A stretch of DNA of 64,000 nucleotides from Clostridia bacterium (GTDB taxonomy: Bacteria; Bacillota; Clostridia; Oscillospirales; Acutalibacteraceae). Of the stretch, positions 49,844 through 62,400 are shown in pieces. The translations under genes were made by a program, and so were the position numbers. The number at the start of each line of letters is the position of its first letter. The stretch's first letter is position 1. The notes beneath the pieces are model-generated. The model made no database searches. It was not told the origin of the DNA and saw only the letters and a program-made list of their open reading frames with translations. The stretch is from contig JAFTWE010000026.1 of the NCBI GenBank assembly GCA_017465465.1, positions 1 through 64,000 of the forward strand, in the 5' to 3' direction.

Positions 49844-49879
49844 AAGGACTGCTTCACTGAGTGAAACAGTCCTTAATTT
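49844..49879. terminator. Shared terminator, convergent genes
   Basis: AAGGACTG-C-TTCAC, TGA, GTGAA-A-CAGTCCTT then AATTTTT on plus; on minus TTTT follows. It serves the kinase operon and the convergent mscL operon. Confidence 0.75.
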
Positions 49880-50527
49880 TTATTCTGCAAAGGTTTTCTG
49901 AATTTCTTCTAACTGGGTTTTAAAAAAATTCAGTGTATTTTCAAAGCTTTCACATTCTTTTGAAAACACAGCGGCTTTTGCAAGCATTTCATTAACTCTT
50001 GCATCAGCATCTTTTACTTTAGTAAGGGTTTCTTTACGGATATTGCCAGCCATAAGATTTGCGCTGGCAACATATCTGTCAGCATAAGCCATAGACTCGC
50101 GCATAAGCTTATCGGCAGTGTCATCAAAGCTTGCAGTTTTGCTTTCATACTGCTGGAGCTTCTGCTTTAATTCATCAGACTCCCCCAAACGGCCTCTGAG
50201 AGCTTCAATCTCTTTTTCAGCCTGAGCGAGCTGTTCATTTTTGCTTTCAAGCTCAGCTTTAAGCTTTTCAACAGTTGCTTCAGATTCTTTTAATGCTTCA
50301 TTGAGCTTTTCCTGCTCGTCACTTGTATCAGTAACTTGGGCAAGGTCGTTATTCTTAGCTTCAAGCTCAGCCTCAAGCTCTTTAATTTTAGCCTCGGATT
50401 CTCTCAAAGCGATGCGAAGCTTTTGCTGCTCACCGTTAACAGTGGCCATACCGCTGATGTATTCCATAACATCGTCACGGTTAAAGCCGCCGACAACAGC
50501 TCTTCTAAAGGTTACTTCTCCGTTCAT
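49880..50527 (-). CDS. DivIVA-like coiled-coil protein
   Basis: 215 residues. The N terminus TFRRAVVGGFNRDDVMEYI resembles the membrane-binding start of DivIVA/GpsB (FxxxxxGGF then DV..Y), and residues 30-120 form a long heptad-rich coiled coil with two near-repeated segments (EAKIKELEAELEAKNNDLAQ and ATVEKLKAELESKNEQLAQ). The C terminus is helical. Such proteins mark poles and septa and recruit wall enzymes. It follows mscL by 21 bases and shares its promoter; CGGAG precedes the ATG. The family call is by pattern only. Confidence 0.7.
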   Translation of the reverse strand: MNGEVTFRRAVVGGFNRDDVMEYISGMATVNGEQQKLRIALRESEAKIKELEAELEAKNNDLAQVTDTSDEQEKLNEALKESEATVEKLKAELESKNEQLAQAEKEIEALRGRLGESDELKQKLQQYESKTASFDDTADKLMRESMAYADRYVASANLMAGNIRKETLTKVKDADARVNEMLAKAAVFSKECESFENTLNFFKTQLEEIQKTFAE

Positions 50528-50548
50528 AAATAAAACTCCGAAACTAAA

Positions 50549-51019
50549 TTATTCTGCTAAATCAGAAGTACAGCAGGGGCACTTTGTTGCTTTAATGCTG
50601 ATTTCAGACTGACAATAGGGGCAAGTTTTTGTGGTGGGCTCTGCGGGAGCTTCTTCTTCTTTTTTTCTTGTCTTTTCGCTGATAACATTGATACCCTTAA
50701 CAAGGCAGAAGATAACAAAAGCCATAATGAAGAAATTGATTACTGCGCTGATGAAGTTGCCGTATGTAAGAACAGCGGCACCTGCAGCCTGAGCATCAGC
50801 AAGAGTTGCATACTTTTCACCGTTAAGAGCAACAAACATACCGGTAAAATCCAAACCTTTGGTAATAAGGCTGATAACGGGCATTACGACATCATCAACA
50901 AGAGATTTAACGATTGCCTGGAAAGCACCGCCAACGATAACACCGACAGCAAGGTCGATAACATTACCGCGCATAATAAACTTTTTAAATTCAGCTATAA
51001 AGCCTGACTTTTTAGCCAT
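50549..51019 (-). CDS. mscL: Large-conductance mechanosensitive channel with zinc ribbon
   Basis: 156 residues. Residues 1-120 are MscL: EFKKFIMRGNVIDLAVGVIVGGAFQAIVKSLVDDVVMPV (TM1 with the gate) and a second TM at about 85-110. It opens under membrane tension to release solutes. The C terminus carries CPYC and CPCC, a zinc ribbon commonly fused in Clostridia. The ATG at 51019 follows AGGAG by nine bases. Promoter 51050-51078. Confidence 0.95.
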   Translation of the reverse strand: MAKKSGFIAEFKKFIMRGNVIDLAVGVIVGGAFQAIVKSLVDDVVMPVISLITKGLDFTGMFVALNGEKYATLADAQAAGAAVLTYGNFISAVINFFIMAFVIFCLVKGINVISEKTRKKEEEAPAEPTTKTCPYCQSEISIKATKCPCCTSDLAE

Positions 51020-51049
51020 TTTAAACATCTCCTCAAAAGTATTTGCTCT

Positions 51050-51078
51050 ATTATATAACAAGATATATAATTTGTCAA
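51050..51078 (-). promoter_or_regulatory. mscL operon promoter
   Basis: TTGACA (51078-51073), 17 bases, TATAAT (51055-51050), seven bases past the tuf terminator. Confidence 0.85.
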
Positions 51079-51084
51079 TTACAC

Positions 51085-51114
51085 AAAAAACGGCAACCCT
51101 TTCGGATTGCCGTT
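51085..51114 (-). terminator. tuf terminator
   Basis: AACGGCAA, loop, TTGCCGTT then further T on the minus strand, ending the str operon. Confidence 0.85.
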
Positions 51115-51137
51115 AAATTGTTTGTTATACAGTTAAA

Positions 51138-52334
51138 TTATTCAGCAATTGCAGTAACAACGCCTGAACCAACTGTACGGCCGCCTTCACGGATAGCGAA
51201 ACGAAGACCTTCTTCGATTGCGATAGGAGTGATGAGTTCAACGTTCATAACAACGTTGTCACCGGGCATGCACATCTCTGTTCCTTCAGGAAGAGTGATA
51301 ACGCCTGTAACGTCAGTTGTACGGAAGTAGAACTGAGGACGGTAGTTGTTGAAGAAAGGAGTATGACGACCGCCTTCATCCTTGCTCAAAACGTAAACCT
51401 GACCTGAGAACTTTGTGTGAGGATTGATTGAGCCGGGTTTGCAAAGAACCTGACCACGTTCAATCTCTGAACGCTGAATACCACGAAGGAGAGCACCGAT
51501 GTTGTCACCAGCTTCTGCATAGTCGAGGAGCTTACGGAACATTTCGATACCTGTAACAACAGTCTTTCTCTTCTCTTCTGAAAGACCAACGATTTCGATT
51601 TCTTCACCTGTCTTAAGCTGACCACGCTCAACTCTACCAGTTGCAACAGTACCACGACCAGTGATTGTGAATACATCTTCAACGGGCATGATGAAGGGAA
51701 GGTCTGCCTTACGGTCAGGAGTAGGAATGTAGCTGTCTACAGCGTCCATGAGTTCCCAAATGCAAGCGCAAGCGGGGTCATCAGCTGAAGCTGCTTCAAG
51801 AGCCTTAAGAGCTGAACCCTTGATGATAGGTGTATCATCGCCTGGGAATTCATACTCATCAAGAGTCTCACGGATTTCCATTTCAACGAGTTCAAGAAGC
51901 TCTTCGTCGTCAACCTGGTCAACCTTGTTCATGAATACGATGATGTAAGGAACGCCTACCTGACGAGCAAGAAGAAGATGTTCTTTTGTCTGAGCCATAG
52001 GACCATCTGTTGAAGCGATAACAAGGATAGCGCCGTCCATCTGAGCAGCACCTGTAATCATGTTCTTAATATAGTCAGCATGGCCGGGGCAGTCAACGTG
52101 AGCGTAGTGACGAGTGTCTGTCTCATACTCAACGTGTGATGTGTTAATTGTGATACCACGCTCTCTTTCTTCGGGAGCCTTATCGATGTTTGCATAATCA
52201 ATGAAATCAGCCTGGCCCTTTGATGCGAGAGTCTTTGTGATAGCAGCTGTAAGTGTTGTCTTACCATGGTCAACGTGACCGATTGTACCAATGTTTACAT
52301 GTGGCTTACTACGGTTAAATTTTTCTTTTGCCAT
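51138..52334 (-). CDS. tuf: Elongation factor Tu
   Basis: 398-residue GTPase that carries aminoacyl-tRNA to the ribosome. [15 protein letters not shown] (P-loop), [20 protein letters not shown] and SALKALEA are all intact, and domains II and III follow. AGGAGG precedes the ATG. It ends the rpsL-rpsG-fusA-tuf operon but also has its own promoter at 52391-52419, which fits its high demand. No second tuf copy is in the window. Confidence 0.98.
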   Translation of the reverse strand: MAKEKFNRSKPHVNIGTIGHVDHGKTTLTAAITKTLASKGQADFIDYANIDKAPEERERGITINTSHVEYETDTRHYAHVDCPGHADYIKNMITGAAQMDGAILVIASTDGPMAQTKEHLLLARQVGVPYIIVFMNKVDQVDDEELLELVEMEIRETLDEYEFPGDDTPIIKGSALKALEAASADDPACACIWELMDAVDSYIPTPDRKADLPFIMPVEDVFTITGRGTVATGRVERGQLKTGEEIEIVGLSEEKRKTVVTGIEMFRKLLDYAEAGDNIGALLRGIQRSEIERGQVLCKPGSINPHTKFSGQVYVLSKDEGGRHTPFFNNYRPQFYFRTTDVTGVITLPEGTEMCMPGDNVVMNVELITPIAIEEGLRFAIREGGRTVGSGVVTAIAE

Positions 52335-52390
52335 TGGATTTTTCCTCCTAACATAAATAACATAATAACTTATGCGTATAGCACAAGGCT

Positions 52391-52419
52391 ATTTTAACAA
52401 TTTTATTATAAAAAAGCAA
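52391..52419 (-). promoter_or_regulatory. Internal tuf promoter
   Basis: TTGCTT (52419-52414), 17 bases, TAAAAT (52396-52391) in the fusA-tuf gap. Confidence 0.6.
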
Positions 52420-52436
52420 GTCTTTTTTGAAAAATA

Positions 52437-54512
52437 TTAGTCTTTAGCGCGGCTAGAGATAATATCATCAGAAATTGACTTAGGAACAGCAGTGTAATGA
52501 CTGGGTTCCATAGCGTACTGACCACGACCCTGAGTCTTTGAACGGAGAGCTGTTGCATAACCGAACATATTTGCAAGAGGGATTGTGGAGTTAACCTGAA
52601 CTGCACCAATTCTGGTTTCAGTACCCTGAATCATACCGCGGCGTGAGTTTACATCACCCATAACATCACCGAGATATTCGTCAGGAACAATGATAGCTAC
52701 CTTCATGATAGGCTCCATAAGAGCAGGAGCTGCTTTCTTCATTGCATCCTTGAATGCCATTGAACCGGCAATCTTAAATGCCATTTCTGAAGAGTCAACT
52801 TCATGGTAAGAACCATCGTAAAGAGTAACTTTAACGTCAACTACAGGGTAGCCTGCGAGAACACCTGTCTGCATTGCGCCCTTAACACCTGCTTCAACAG
52901 CAGGGATGTATTCCTTAGGAATAACACCGCCGACGATTGAGTTAACAAACTCGAAGCCTTTTTCGGGGTTGGGTTCAACCTTAATCTTAACATGACCGTA
53001 CTGACCACGACCACCGGACTGACGAGAATATTTGCAGTCAACATCTGCAGGAGCAGTGATTGTTTCTCTGTAAGCAACCTGAGGCTGACCTACATTAGCT
53101 TCAACTTTGAACTCACGAAGCATTCTGTCTACGATGATTTCAAGGTGAAGCTCACCCATACCGGCGATGATTGTCTGACCTGTTTCTTCGTCTGTATAGC
53201 AACGGAATGTTGGGTCTTCTTCTGCAAGCTTTGCAAGAGCAATACCCATCTTTTCCTGACCTGCTTTAGTCTTAGGCTCAACTGCAACACGGATAACAGG
53301 CTCCGGGAATTCCATAGATTCAAGAATTACGGGGTGCTTTGCATCGCAAAGTGTGTCACCTGTTGTTGTGTTCTTAAGACCAACTGCAGCAGCGATATCG
53401 CCTGAATAACAGCATTCGATATCCTGTCTTGAGTTAGCGTGCATCTGAAGAATACGGCCCATACGCTCGTTATTACCCTTAACAGAGTTATAAACAGTCT
53501 GGCCTGCATTTACTATACCTGAGTAAACTCTGAAGAAGCAGAGCTTACCAACATAGGGGTCAGTAGCAATTTTGAATGCAAGAGCTGCGAAAGGCTCATC
53601 ATCAGATGAAACACGAACTTCTTCTTCTTCTGTGTCAGGATTTACACCCTTGATAGCTTCAACATCTGTCGGAGCGGGCATATAATCGATAACAGCATCA
53701 AGAAGGAGCTGAACGCCCTTATTTCTGTAAGATGTACCGCAAACAACAGGAACCATTTCATTGGCGATTGTTGCTTTACGGATACAGGATTTAACTTCTT
53801 CAATAGTGAGCTCTTCACCCTCGAAGAATTTCTCCATAAGCTCTTCATCCTGCTCAGCAACAGCTTCGATAAGCTTGTCATGATATTCCTGAGCAAGGTC
53901 CATCATATCTGCGGGAATTTCCTCAACGCGAACGTCAAGGCCCTTATCATCGTAATAAACCTCAGCTTTCATTTCAACGAGGTCGATGATTCCTTTAAAT
54001 TCTGACTCAGCGCCGATGGGAAGCTGAATCGGAACAGCGTTACATTTAAGACGGTCTTTCATCATAGCGAGAACTCTGTAGAAGTCTGCACCTAAGATGT
54101 CCATCTTATTAACGTAAACCATACGGGGAACACGGTATTTATCAGCCTGACGCCAAACAGTTTCAGACTGTGGCTCAACACCACCCTTTGCGCAAAGAAC
54201 AGTTACAGAACCGTCAAGTACACGAAGAGAACGCTCAACTTCTACAGTAAAGTCAACGTGACCCGGGGTATCAATGATGTTAACGCGGTGATTCTTCCAG
54301 AAGCAAGTTGTAGCAGCAGAAGTAATTGTAATACCTCTCTCCTGCTCCTGCTCCATCCAGTCCATTGTTGCAGAACCGTCATGAGTTTCACCGATTTTGT
54401 GGTTGATACCTGTGTAGAAAAGAATACGCTCTGTGGTTGTTGTTTTACCGGCGTCGATATGTGCCATGATTCCAATATTTCTTGTTAATTCAAGTGATAC
54501 CTGTCTTGGCAT
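52437..54512 (-). CDS. fusA: Elongation factor G
   Basis: 691-residue translocation GTPase. [35 protein letters not shown] and [10 protein letters not shown] are canonical, in contrast to the paralogue at 42901. Domain IV block [16 protein letters not shown] is present. ACGGAGG lies seven bases before the ATG; a small TGTCAC/GTGACA hairpin (54537-54553) lies just upstream of it. It is between rpsG and tuf as in most bacteria. Confidence 0.98.
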   Translation of the reverse strand: MPRQVSLELTRNIGIMAHIDAGKTTTTERILFYTGINHKIGETHDGSATMDWMEQEQERGITITSAATTCFWKNHRVNIIDTPGHVDFTVEVERSLRVLDGSVTVLCAKGGVEPQSETVWRQADKYRVPRMVYVNKMDILGADFYRVLAMMKDRLKCNAVPIQLPIGAESEFKGIIDLVEMKAEVYYDDKGLDVRVEEIPADMMDLAQEYHDKLIEAVAEQDEELMEKFFEGEELTIEEVKSCIRKATIANEMVPVVCGTSYRNKGVQLLLDAVIDYMPAPTDVEAIKGVNPDTEEEEVRVSSDDEPFAALAFKIATDPYVGKLCFFRVYSGIVNAGQTVYNSVKGNNERMGRILQMHANSRQDIECCYSGDIAAAVGLKNTTTGDTLCDAKHPVILESMEFPEPVIRVAVEPKTKAGQEKMGIALAKLAEEDPTFRCYTDEETGQTIIAGMGELHLEIIVDRMLREFKVEANVGQPQVAYRETITAPADVDCKYSRQSGGRGQYGHVKIKVEPNPEKGFEFVNSIVGGVIPKEYIPAVEAGVKGAMQTGVLAGYPVVDVKVTLYDGSYHEVDSSEMAFKIAGSMAFKDAMKKAAPALMEPIMKVAIIVPDEYLGDVMGDVNSRRGMIQGTETRIGAVQVNSTIPLANMFGYATALRSKTQGRGQYAMEPSHYTAVPKSISDDIISSRAKD

Positions 54513-54584
54513 TTATAAACCTCCGTTGTCACTAAATGTGACACATAAAACAATAGAACGATTTGATTTGTCTGACAGCGCTTA

Positions 54585-55151
<567 letters not shown>

Positions 55152-55233
55152 TCACATTGTTACATAAAAACTTAATTTTATGCAGCCTGCAAGAAGATTC
55201 TGTCTTTAGAAATTGCAATCTTAATGAATAAGA

Positions 55234-55656
55234 TTATTTTTTGGCAGCCTTCGGGCGCTTTGCGCCGTACTTTGAACGGGACTGCATTCTACCGTTAACG
55301 CCCTGGGTATCGAGTGTACCGCGAACGATATGGTAACGCACACCGGGAAGGTCCTTAACACGGCCGCCGCGGATAAGAACAACGCTATGCTCCTGAAGGT
55401 TGTGACCTACGCCGGGAATGTAAGAAGTAACTTCGATTCCGTTTGTAAGACGAACTCTTGCGATTTTACGAAGAGCTGAGTTAGGCTTCTTGGGAGTAGC
55501 TGTCTTAACTGCTGTGCAAACGCCACGCTTCTGAGGTGAATTCTGGTTAGTCATAACATTCTTCTTAGAGTTAAGACCTTTCAAAAGTGCGGGTGCCTTA
55601 GCCTTCTTTTCAAGTGTTTCTCTGCCATTGCGTACAAGCTGATTAAAGGTTGGCAA
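55234..55656 (-). CDS. rpsL: 30S ribosomal protein S12
   Basis: 140 residues beginning at a TTG (55656) that gives the near-universal (M)[12 protein letters not shown]; another TTG two codons upstream sits too close to AAAGGAG. The decoding-centre segments [11 protein letters not shown] and [16 protein letters not shown] are unchanged at the lysines linked to streptomycin sensitivity. First gene of the str group, with promoter 55757-55785 and a leader hairpin. 178 bases separate it from rpsG, in which I see no gene. Confidence 0.95.
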   Translation of the reverse strand: MPTFNQLVRNGRETLEKKAKAPALLKGLNSKKNVMTNQNSPQKRGVCTAVKTATPKKPNSALRKIARVRLTNGIEVTSYIPGVGHNLQEHSVVLIRGGRVKDLPGVRYHIVRGTLDTQGVNGRMQSRSKYGAKRPKAAKK

Positions 55657-55695
55657 ACACAAACATCTCCTTTCTTCAAAATTATATTAGTCAAG

Positions 55696-55739
55696 GCAAA
55701 ACGCTCTACTGCCCTTTTTGAGCAGTAAAGCTGTTTTGC
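55696..55739 (-). promoter_or_regulatory. rpsL leader hairpin
   Basis: GCAAAAC and GTTTTGC close a stem whose inner part pairs GCTTTACTGC with GCAGTAGAGC, around a loop with five A. It sits in the transcribed leader between promoter and start. Possible autoregulatory site for a ribosomal protein; this is inference. Confidence 0.55.
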
Positions 55740-55756
55740 TTAACACACAATTTAGT

Positions 55757-55785
55757 ATTTTACACGCTTAATTAACAAATGTCAA
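55757..55785 (-). promoter_or_regulatory. rpsL operon promoter
   Basis: TTGACA (55785-55780), 17 bases, TAAAAT (55762-55757) in the rpoC-rpsL spacer. No terminator separates rpoC from it. Confidence 0.8.
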
Positions 55786-55813
55786 GAGAAAATTTAAATA
55801 ATGTCAATAAAAA

Positions 55814-58800
55814 TTAAATAAATTCTTCAACATCTGCTGCTTCTGCAGGAGCTGCAGCGGACTTAACCTCAACCTCTGAATAGCAGCGCATACCTGTACC
55901 TGAAGGTAAGAGCTTACCGATAATAACGTTTTCTTTAAGTCCCATAAGCGGGTCGGTCTTGCCTTTGATGGCTGCATCTGTAAGAACTCTTGTTGTTTCC
56001 TGGAATGATGCGGCTGAAAGGAATGACTCTGTTGCAAGAGATGCTTTTGTGATACCCATCAATGTGGGCTCGCCAACAGCGTAGATAGGCTCTGTGCCCT
56101 CTGCTTCTGCCTTGGCTTTAATAGCATCGTTGATTGCGTAAAGCTCAGATTTTTCAACCTGAATACCGGGAAGAAGGTCTGAATCGCCGGGGTCGGTAAT
56201 CTTAACCTTTCTCATCATCTGACGAACGATAACTTCGATATGCTTATCGTTGATATCAACGCCCTGTGTACGGTAAGTTCTCTGAACTTCACGGATAAGG
56301 TAATCATGAACGGCGTCAACGCCTCTGATTGCAAGAATGTCGTGTGGGCTTGGAGCACCGTCGGTCAAAGCCTGACCCTTGGTAACCTTGTCACCCTCTT
56401 CAACAAGCTCACGGAAGCCGTAAGGAATAAGGTAAGCCTTTTCTTCGCCTTCGTCATCAGTGATTACGATATGACGGCTCTTCTTAATTTCTTTAATTGA
56501 AACTGTACCGTCGATTTCAGCAAGAATTGCAAGTGACTTGGGCTTTCTTGCTTCAAACAATTCTTCAATTCTGGGAAGACCCTGTGTGATGTCGCCTGCG
56601 TCCTTAGCACCACCGGTATGGAATGTTCTCATTGTGAGCTGTGTACCGGGTTCACCGATTGACTGAGCAGCGATGATACCAACTGCTTCACCAACTGTAA
56701 CAGGGTTACCTGTTGCAAGGTTTGAACCGTAGCACTTGATACATACACCGTGGTCTGCCTTACAGGTAAGGAGTGAACGGATTTTGATGCTTGGAACTTC
56801 TGTTTCGGGGAACTTACCTGCATCAAGCTTCTTCTGGAAGTCTGCCTTAACTTTATCGGCAACTCTTTCAGCGTCAGCATCGCTCATCATAACGTCCTTA
56901 GACTGGATAAGCTCGCCTGTTTCTTCATCAACAAAATCGTTGAGGAGGAAACGGCCCTGAAGTCTTTCCTTAAGGTCAACAATCTTACGGTTGCCGTGGT
57001 AGATGTCATAAACATCAATACCGTCTTCACAACCGCAGTCTTCTTTATAAATGATGCATTCCTGTGAAACGTCAACAAGACGGCGGGTAAGGTAACCTGA
57101 GTCAGCAGTACGAAGAGCTGTATCGGCAAGACCCTTACGGGCACCACGGGAAGAAATGAAGTATTCAAGAATATTCAAGCCTTCACGGTAGTTAGCCTTG
57201 ATGGGAACTTCGATTGTCTTACCTGCTGTGTTAGCGATAAGTCCGCGCATACCTGCAAGCTGACGAAGCTGTGAGTCATTACCACGGGCACCGGAGTCAA
57301 GCATCATATTGATGGGGTTGTATCTGTCAAAGTTAGCTTTAAGCTCATCGGCAACCTTCTTTGTGCAATCTTCCCAGATTTCGATAACACGGTCAGAACG
57401 CTCTGCCTCTGTGATAAGACCTCTGGAGTAGTTTCTTGAAACCTTGTCGATTTTGCTTTCAGCCTGTGCAAGAAGCTCAGCCTTCTGAGGAGGAATGGTA
57501 GCATCACAAACAGCAACGGTGATACCGCTTCTGGTTGAGTAGTTATAACCCTGAGCCTTGATTTTATCAAGCATTTCAGCAGCTACGGCTGTACCGTGCT
57601 TGCGGATACACTTGTCAATGATTTTACCGAGGTTGACCTTCTTAACGAGGAAGTCAATCTCAAGCTTAAATGCGTTTTCGGGGTCTGTTCTGTCAACATA
57701 GCCCAAGTCCTGAGGAATGGGAGCGTTGAAGATTACACGACCGAGAGTTGTAGGAACGATTCTGGTAACGGTTTCGCCGTTGATTTCCTTGCTCATACGG
57801 ATTTTGATTGATGAGTGGAGAGTGATATAACCCTCATCATAAGCCATCTGAGCTTCTTCAACATCGCGGAATACCATTCCTTCGCCGGGCTCCCCTGCCT
57901 TTTCAAGAGTAAGGTAGTAAGAACCGAGAATCATATCCTGAGTAGGAACTGCAACAGGACGTCCGTCTGAGGGCTTGAGCAAGTTGTTAGCCGCAAGCAT
58001 AAGGAAACGGGCTTCTGCCTGAGCCTCTGCTGAAAGAGGAACGTGAACAGCCATCTGGTCACCGTCGAAGTCGGCGTTGAAAGCTGTACATACAAGAGGA
58101 TGAAGCTTAATTGCTCTACCCTCAACAAGAACGGGTTCAAATGCCTGAATACCGAGTCTGTGAAGTGTAGGAGCACGGTTAAGCATAACAGGATGGTCTT
58201 TGATTACGATTTCAAGTGCATCCCAAACAGCGGCTGTGTTAGCTTTTTCAACCATCTTACGGGCTGACTTAACATTGCCTGCAAGCTCTGTCTGAACAAG
58301 GCGCTTCATAACGAAGGGCTTGAAGAGCTCAAGAGCCATTTCCTTAGGAAGACCGCACTGATAAAGCTTAAGCTCGGGGCCAACAACGATAACTGAACGG
58401 CCTGAGTAGTCAACACGCTTACCGAGAAGGTTCTGACGGAAGCGGCCCTGCTTACCCTTAAGCATATCTGAAAGTGATTTGAGCGCTCTGTTGTTGGGGC
58501 CTGTAACGGGACGTCCGCGGCGGCCGTTGTCAATAAGAGCATCTACTGCTTCCTGAAGCATTCTCTTTTCATTGCGTACAATGATTTCGGGAGCGCCTAA
58601 TTCAAGAAGCTTCTTAAGACGGTTATTTCTGTTGATAACGCGTCTGTAAAGGTCATTAAGGTCTGATGTTGCAAAGCGTCCGCCGTCCAACTGAACCATA
58701 GGTCTGATTTCGGGAGGAATAACGGGTACAACATCAAGAATCATCCATTCAGGCTTGTTGCCTGACTGACGGAATGCTTCAACAACCTCAAGGCGCTTAA

Positions 58801-59416
58801 GAGCCTTAGCTCTCTTCTGGCCTGAGTTGCTGTTAAGCTCCTCACGAAGCTCTGCTGCAAGTGCATCAAGGTCAACATCAGCAAGAAGGTCTTTAACTGC
58901 CTCAGCACCCATACCTGCTTTGAAGTCGTCCTCATATCTTTCACGGTACTCAGCATAAGTCTTTTCATCAAGAATCTGTTTCTTCTCAAGCGGTGTATCG
59001 CCCGGGTCAACAACGATGTATGATGCAAAGTAGAGAACCTTTTCAAGGTTTCTGGGAGTAACATCAAGAATCAAACCGATTCTTGACGGAATTCCCTTAA
59101 AATACCAGATGTGGGAAACAGGAGCTGCAAGCTCAATGTGACCCATTCTTTCACGGCGGACCTTTGCTTTTGTAACTTCAACACCGCAACGGTCGCACAC
59201 AATACCCTTATGGCGAACTCTCTTATACTTTCCGCAGTGACATTCCCAGTCCTTTGTAGGTCCGAAAATACGCTCACAGAAAAGACCTTCCTTTTCGGGC
59301 TTAAGGGTACGATAGTTTATTGTTTCAGGCTTGGTAACTTCGCCGTATGACCATTCGCGAATCTGTTCAGGTGAAGCAAGCCCGATTTTTATTGATTCAA
59401 AGGTGTTATTTTCCAA
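55814..59416 (-). CDS. rpoC: RNA polymerase beta' subunit
   Basis: 1200 residues. N-terminal zinc site with [20 protein letters not shown] (Cys pair sets near residue 60-75), the active-site loop NADFDGDQM with three Asp, the FVMKRLVQ and [13 protein letters not shown] regions, the second zinc site (CGCEDG ... [13 protein letters not shown]) and [19 protein letters not shown] in the trigger-loop region. No large lineage insertion. The start codon is TTG at 59416 with AAGGGG upstream; the protein sequence begins as expected. 52 bases after rpoB. Confidence 0.97.
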   Translation of the reverse strand: MENNTFESIKIGLASPEQIREWSYGEVTKPETINYRTLKPEKEGLFCERIFGPTKDWECHCGKYKRVRHKGIVCDRCGVEVTKAKVRRERMGHIELAAPVSHIWYFKGIPSRIGLILDVTPRNLEKVLYFASYIVVDPGDTPLEKKQILDEKTYAEYRERYEDDFKAGMGAEAVKDLLADVDLDALAAELREELNSNSGQKRAKALKRLEVVEAFRQSGNKPEWMILDVVPVIPPEIRPMVQLDGGRFATSDLNDLYRRVINRNNRLKKLLELGAPEIIVRNEKRMLQEAVDALIDNGRRGRPVTGPNNRALKSLSDMLKGKQGRFRQNLLGKRVDYSGRSVIVVGPELKLYQCGLPKEMALELFKPFVMKRLVQTELAGNVKSARKMVEKANTAAVWDALEIVIKDHPVMLNRAPTLHRLGIQAFEPVLVEGRAIKLHPLVCTAFNADFDGDQMAVHVPLSAEAQAEARFLMLAANNLLKPSDGRPVAVPTQDMILGSYYLTLEKAGEPGEGMVFRDVEEAQMAYDEGYITLHSSIKIRMSKEINGETVTRIVPTTLGRVIFNAPIPQDLGYVDRTDPENAFKLEIDFLVKKVNLGKIIDKCIRKHGTAVAAEMLDKIKAQGYNYSTRSGITVAVCDATIPPQKAELLAQAESKIDKVSRNYSRGLITEAERSDRVIEIWEDCTKKVADELKANFDRYNPINMMLDSGARGNDSQLRQLAGMRGLIANTAGKTIEVPIKANYREGLNILEYFISSRGARKGLADTALRTADSGYLTRRLVDVSQECIIYKEDCGCEDGIDVYDIYHGNRKIVDLKERLQGRFLLNDFVDEETGELIQSKDVMMSDADAERVADKVKADFQKKLDAGKFPETEVPSIKIRSLLTCKADHGVCIKCYGSNLATGNPVTVGEAVGIIAAQSIGEPGTQLTMRTFHTGGAKDAGDITQGLPRIEELFEARKPKSLAILAEIDGTVSIKEIKKSRHIVITDDEGEEKAYLIPYGFRELVEEGDKVTKGQALTDGAPSPHDILAIRGVDAVHDYLIREVQRTYRTQGVDINDKHIEVIVRQMMRKVKITDPGDSDLLPGIQVEKSELYAINDAIKAKAEAEGTEPIYAVGEPTLMGITKASLATESFLSAASFQETTRVLTDAAIKGKTDPLMGLKENVIIGKLLPSGTGMRCYSEVEVKSAAAPAEAADVEEFI

Positions 59417-59468
59417 TGTAACTGCCCCTTTTCTTTAGTGAAGTAATTTGTGTCAGTGCCTTTTGGGC

Positions 59469-62400
59469 TTATTCATCGTCGCCGTAAAATTCGTCAGCGT
59501 CAAATGCCTCTTCCATAGAGAACATTTCATCTGAAAACTCTTCCGGCTCTTCTTCTTCAATAGGATTGCCCTCTTCATCCTCAAGGCTGTAGCCCTCTGC
59601 TGATTCAGCATCGTTTACATTTGAGAAGGCTTTGTCATCAGTAACCTGAGAGAAACCAAGCTCATCGTCAAAATTCTGACGAAGGTCAATCTCCTGCTCG
59701 TCTGCGTCATAAACTCTGACATCAAGACCGAGTGACTGAAGCTCTTTAACAAGAACCTTGAAGGATTCGGGAATACCGGGTTGAGGTACATTGTTGCCCT
59801 TAACGATTGCTTCATAGGTTTTAACACGACCGACAACGTCGTCTGACTTAACAGTAAGGATTTCCTGAAGAGTGTAAGCTGCACCGTAAGCTTCAAGTGC
59901 CCAAACTTCCATTTCACCGAAACGCTGACCGCCGAACTGAGCTTTACCGCCCAAGGGCTGCTGAGTAACAAGTGAGTAAGGACCTGTTGAACGGGCATGG
60001 ATTTTATCGTCAACAAGGTGATGAAGCTTAAGATAGTACATAACACCGACTGTTACGCGGTTGTCAAACTTTCTGCCTGTTCTGCCGTCGATAAGAACTG
60101 ACTTACCGTCTCTTGCGATACGGGCATCTTCAATAACCTGAGCGTACTTTTCATCAGTTGCTCTTTCAGCAACATAATCAACAAGCTCGTCTGTTACGAA
60201 GCCTTCGCCCTTATCGGTTTTTGATTTTTCATATTCATCAACAATTGAGTTAATGAACTCGTCACCCTTCCTGAAGAAGCATGACTTTGTAAGAAGATAC
60301 TGAATATCTTCCTCGTGAGCGCCGTCAAATACGGGAGTCATAACTCTCCAACCCAAATGTCTTGCGGCAAAGCCGAGGTGAACCTCAAGAACCTGACCGA
60401 TGTTCATTCGGGAAGGAACGCCCAACGGGTTAAGAACGATATCAAGAGGTGTGCCGTCCTCAAGGAAAGGCATATCTTCCTGAGGAAGAATTCTTGAAAC
60501 AACGCCCTTGTTACCGTGACGGCCGGCCATCTTGTCACCAACAGAAAGCTTACGCTTCTGAGCAATGTAGCAGCGAACAACCTTGTTAACGCCTGGGCTC
60601 AACTCGTCACTGTTTTCTTTTGTAAATACTTCAACATTAACAACAATACCGTATTCACCGTGGGGAACACGAAGAGAAGTGTCTCTTACTTCTTTTGCCT
60701 TTTCACCGAAGATTGCACGAAGCAAACGCTCTTCGGGAGTAAGCTCGGTTTCACCCTTAGGAGTAACCTTACCAACAAGGATATCACCTGAGCGAACCTC
60801 TGCACCTACGCGGATAATACCTCTTTCATCAAGGTCTCTGAGAGCATCGTCACCAACATTGGGGATATCACGGGTGATTTCCTCAGGTCCGAGCTTTGTA
60901 TCTCTTGCCTCGATGTCGTGGTCTTCAATATGAATTGATGTATAAACATCGTCTCTTACGAGCTTTTCGTTAATAAGAACGGCGTCCTCGTAGTTATAAC
61001 CTTCCCAGGTCATAAAGCCGATAAGAGCGTTCTTACCAAGGCTGATTTCACCGTGGTCGGTAGCAGGACCGTCAGCGATAACCTCTTTAGCATCAACATG
61101 CTGACCAAGAGAAACGATAGGCTTCTGGTTTACGCATGAGCTCTGGTTGGAGCGCATAAATTTGATAAGAGTATATTTATCAATCTGACCGTCTTCGTCA
61201 GCCTGGATTTCAATAAAATCTGCATTAACGTGAATAACTGTACCTGCACGCTTTGCACAAACAACAACACCTGAGTCAACTGCTGCCTTGTATTCCATAC
61301 CTGTTCCTACAAAAGGAGCATCGCTTGTGAGAAGCGGAACTGCCTGACGCTGCATGTTAGCACCCATAAGAGCACGGTTAGCGTCGTCGTTTTCAAGGAA
61401 AGGAATCATAGCTGTAGCAACAGATACAACCATCTTAGGTGAAACGTCCATATAGTGAACGCGGTTGTTATCCATCTCGTGATATTCGTCACGGTAACGA
61501 GCCATAACACGCTTATTTTTGAATGTGCCGTCATCGTTAAGAGGCTCGTTAGCCTGAGCAACGATGAATTCATCCTCTTCGTCAGCGGTCATATAGCGAA
61601 CTTCGTCAAGAACCTTGCCGTCTACAACCTTACGGTAAGGAGCTTCTACAAAGCCGTATTTGTTAATTTTTGCAAATGTTGCAAGGTAAGAAATAAGTCC
61701 GATGTTCGGTCCTTCAGGGGTTTCAATGGGGCACATACGGCCATAGTGGCTGTAGTGAACGTCACGAACTTCGAAGCCTGCACGGTCACGAGAAAGACCG
61801 CCGGGGCCGAGGGCTGAAAGACGGCGCTTATGAGTAAGCTCTGCAAGAGGGTTAATCTGGTCCATAAACTGAGAAAGGGGTGATGAACCGAAGAACTCAC
61901 GGATAGCCATAAGAACAGGACGGATATTGATAAGTGACTGAGGAGTGATTTTGTCTTCATCCTCCTGAGCCTGAAGTGTCATTCTTTCACGAACAACTCT
62001 TTCCATACGGGCAATACCGATTCTGAACTGGTTCTGAAGGAGCTCACCTACTGAACGGATACGGCGGTTACCCAAATGGTCGATATCGTCAGTTCTGCCG
62101 ATACCGAAAGCAATGCTGTTGATATAGTTAATTGATGCAAAAATGTCATCAACTGTGATGTGCTTTGGAATAAGGTCATCACAACGAGTTCTGAGAGCTT
62201 CAAAAATAGCGTCATCATCCTCGCAGGATTCAAGGATTTCACTAAGAGCCTTGAAAGAAACCTTTTCATTGATGCCGATTGATTCGAGCTGGTCAACTGT
62301 AAACTGGGGAAGATATTCACCAATTTCAACCATACCGTTGGAAACAACCTTGATTTCTTTATCACCAACAGTAACATAAGCTACCATAGCGCCTGCCTGC

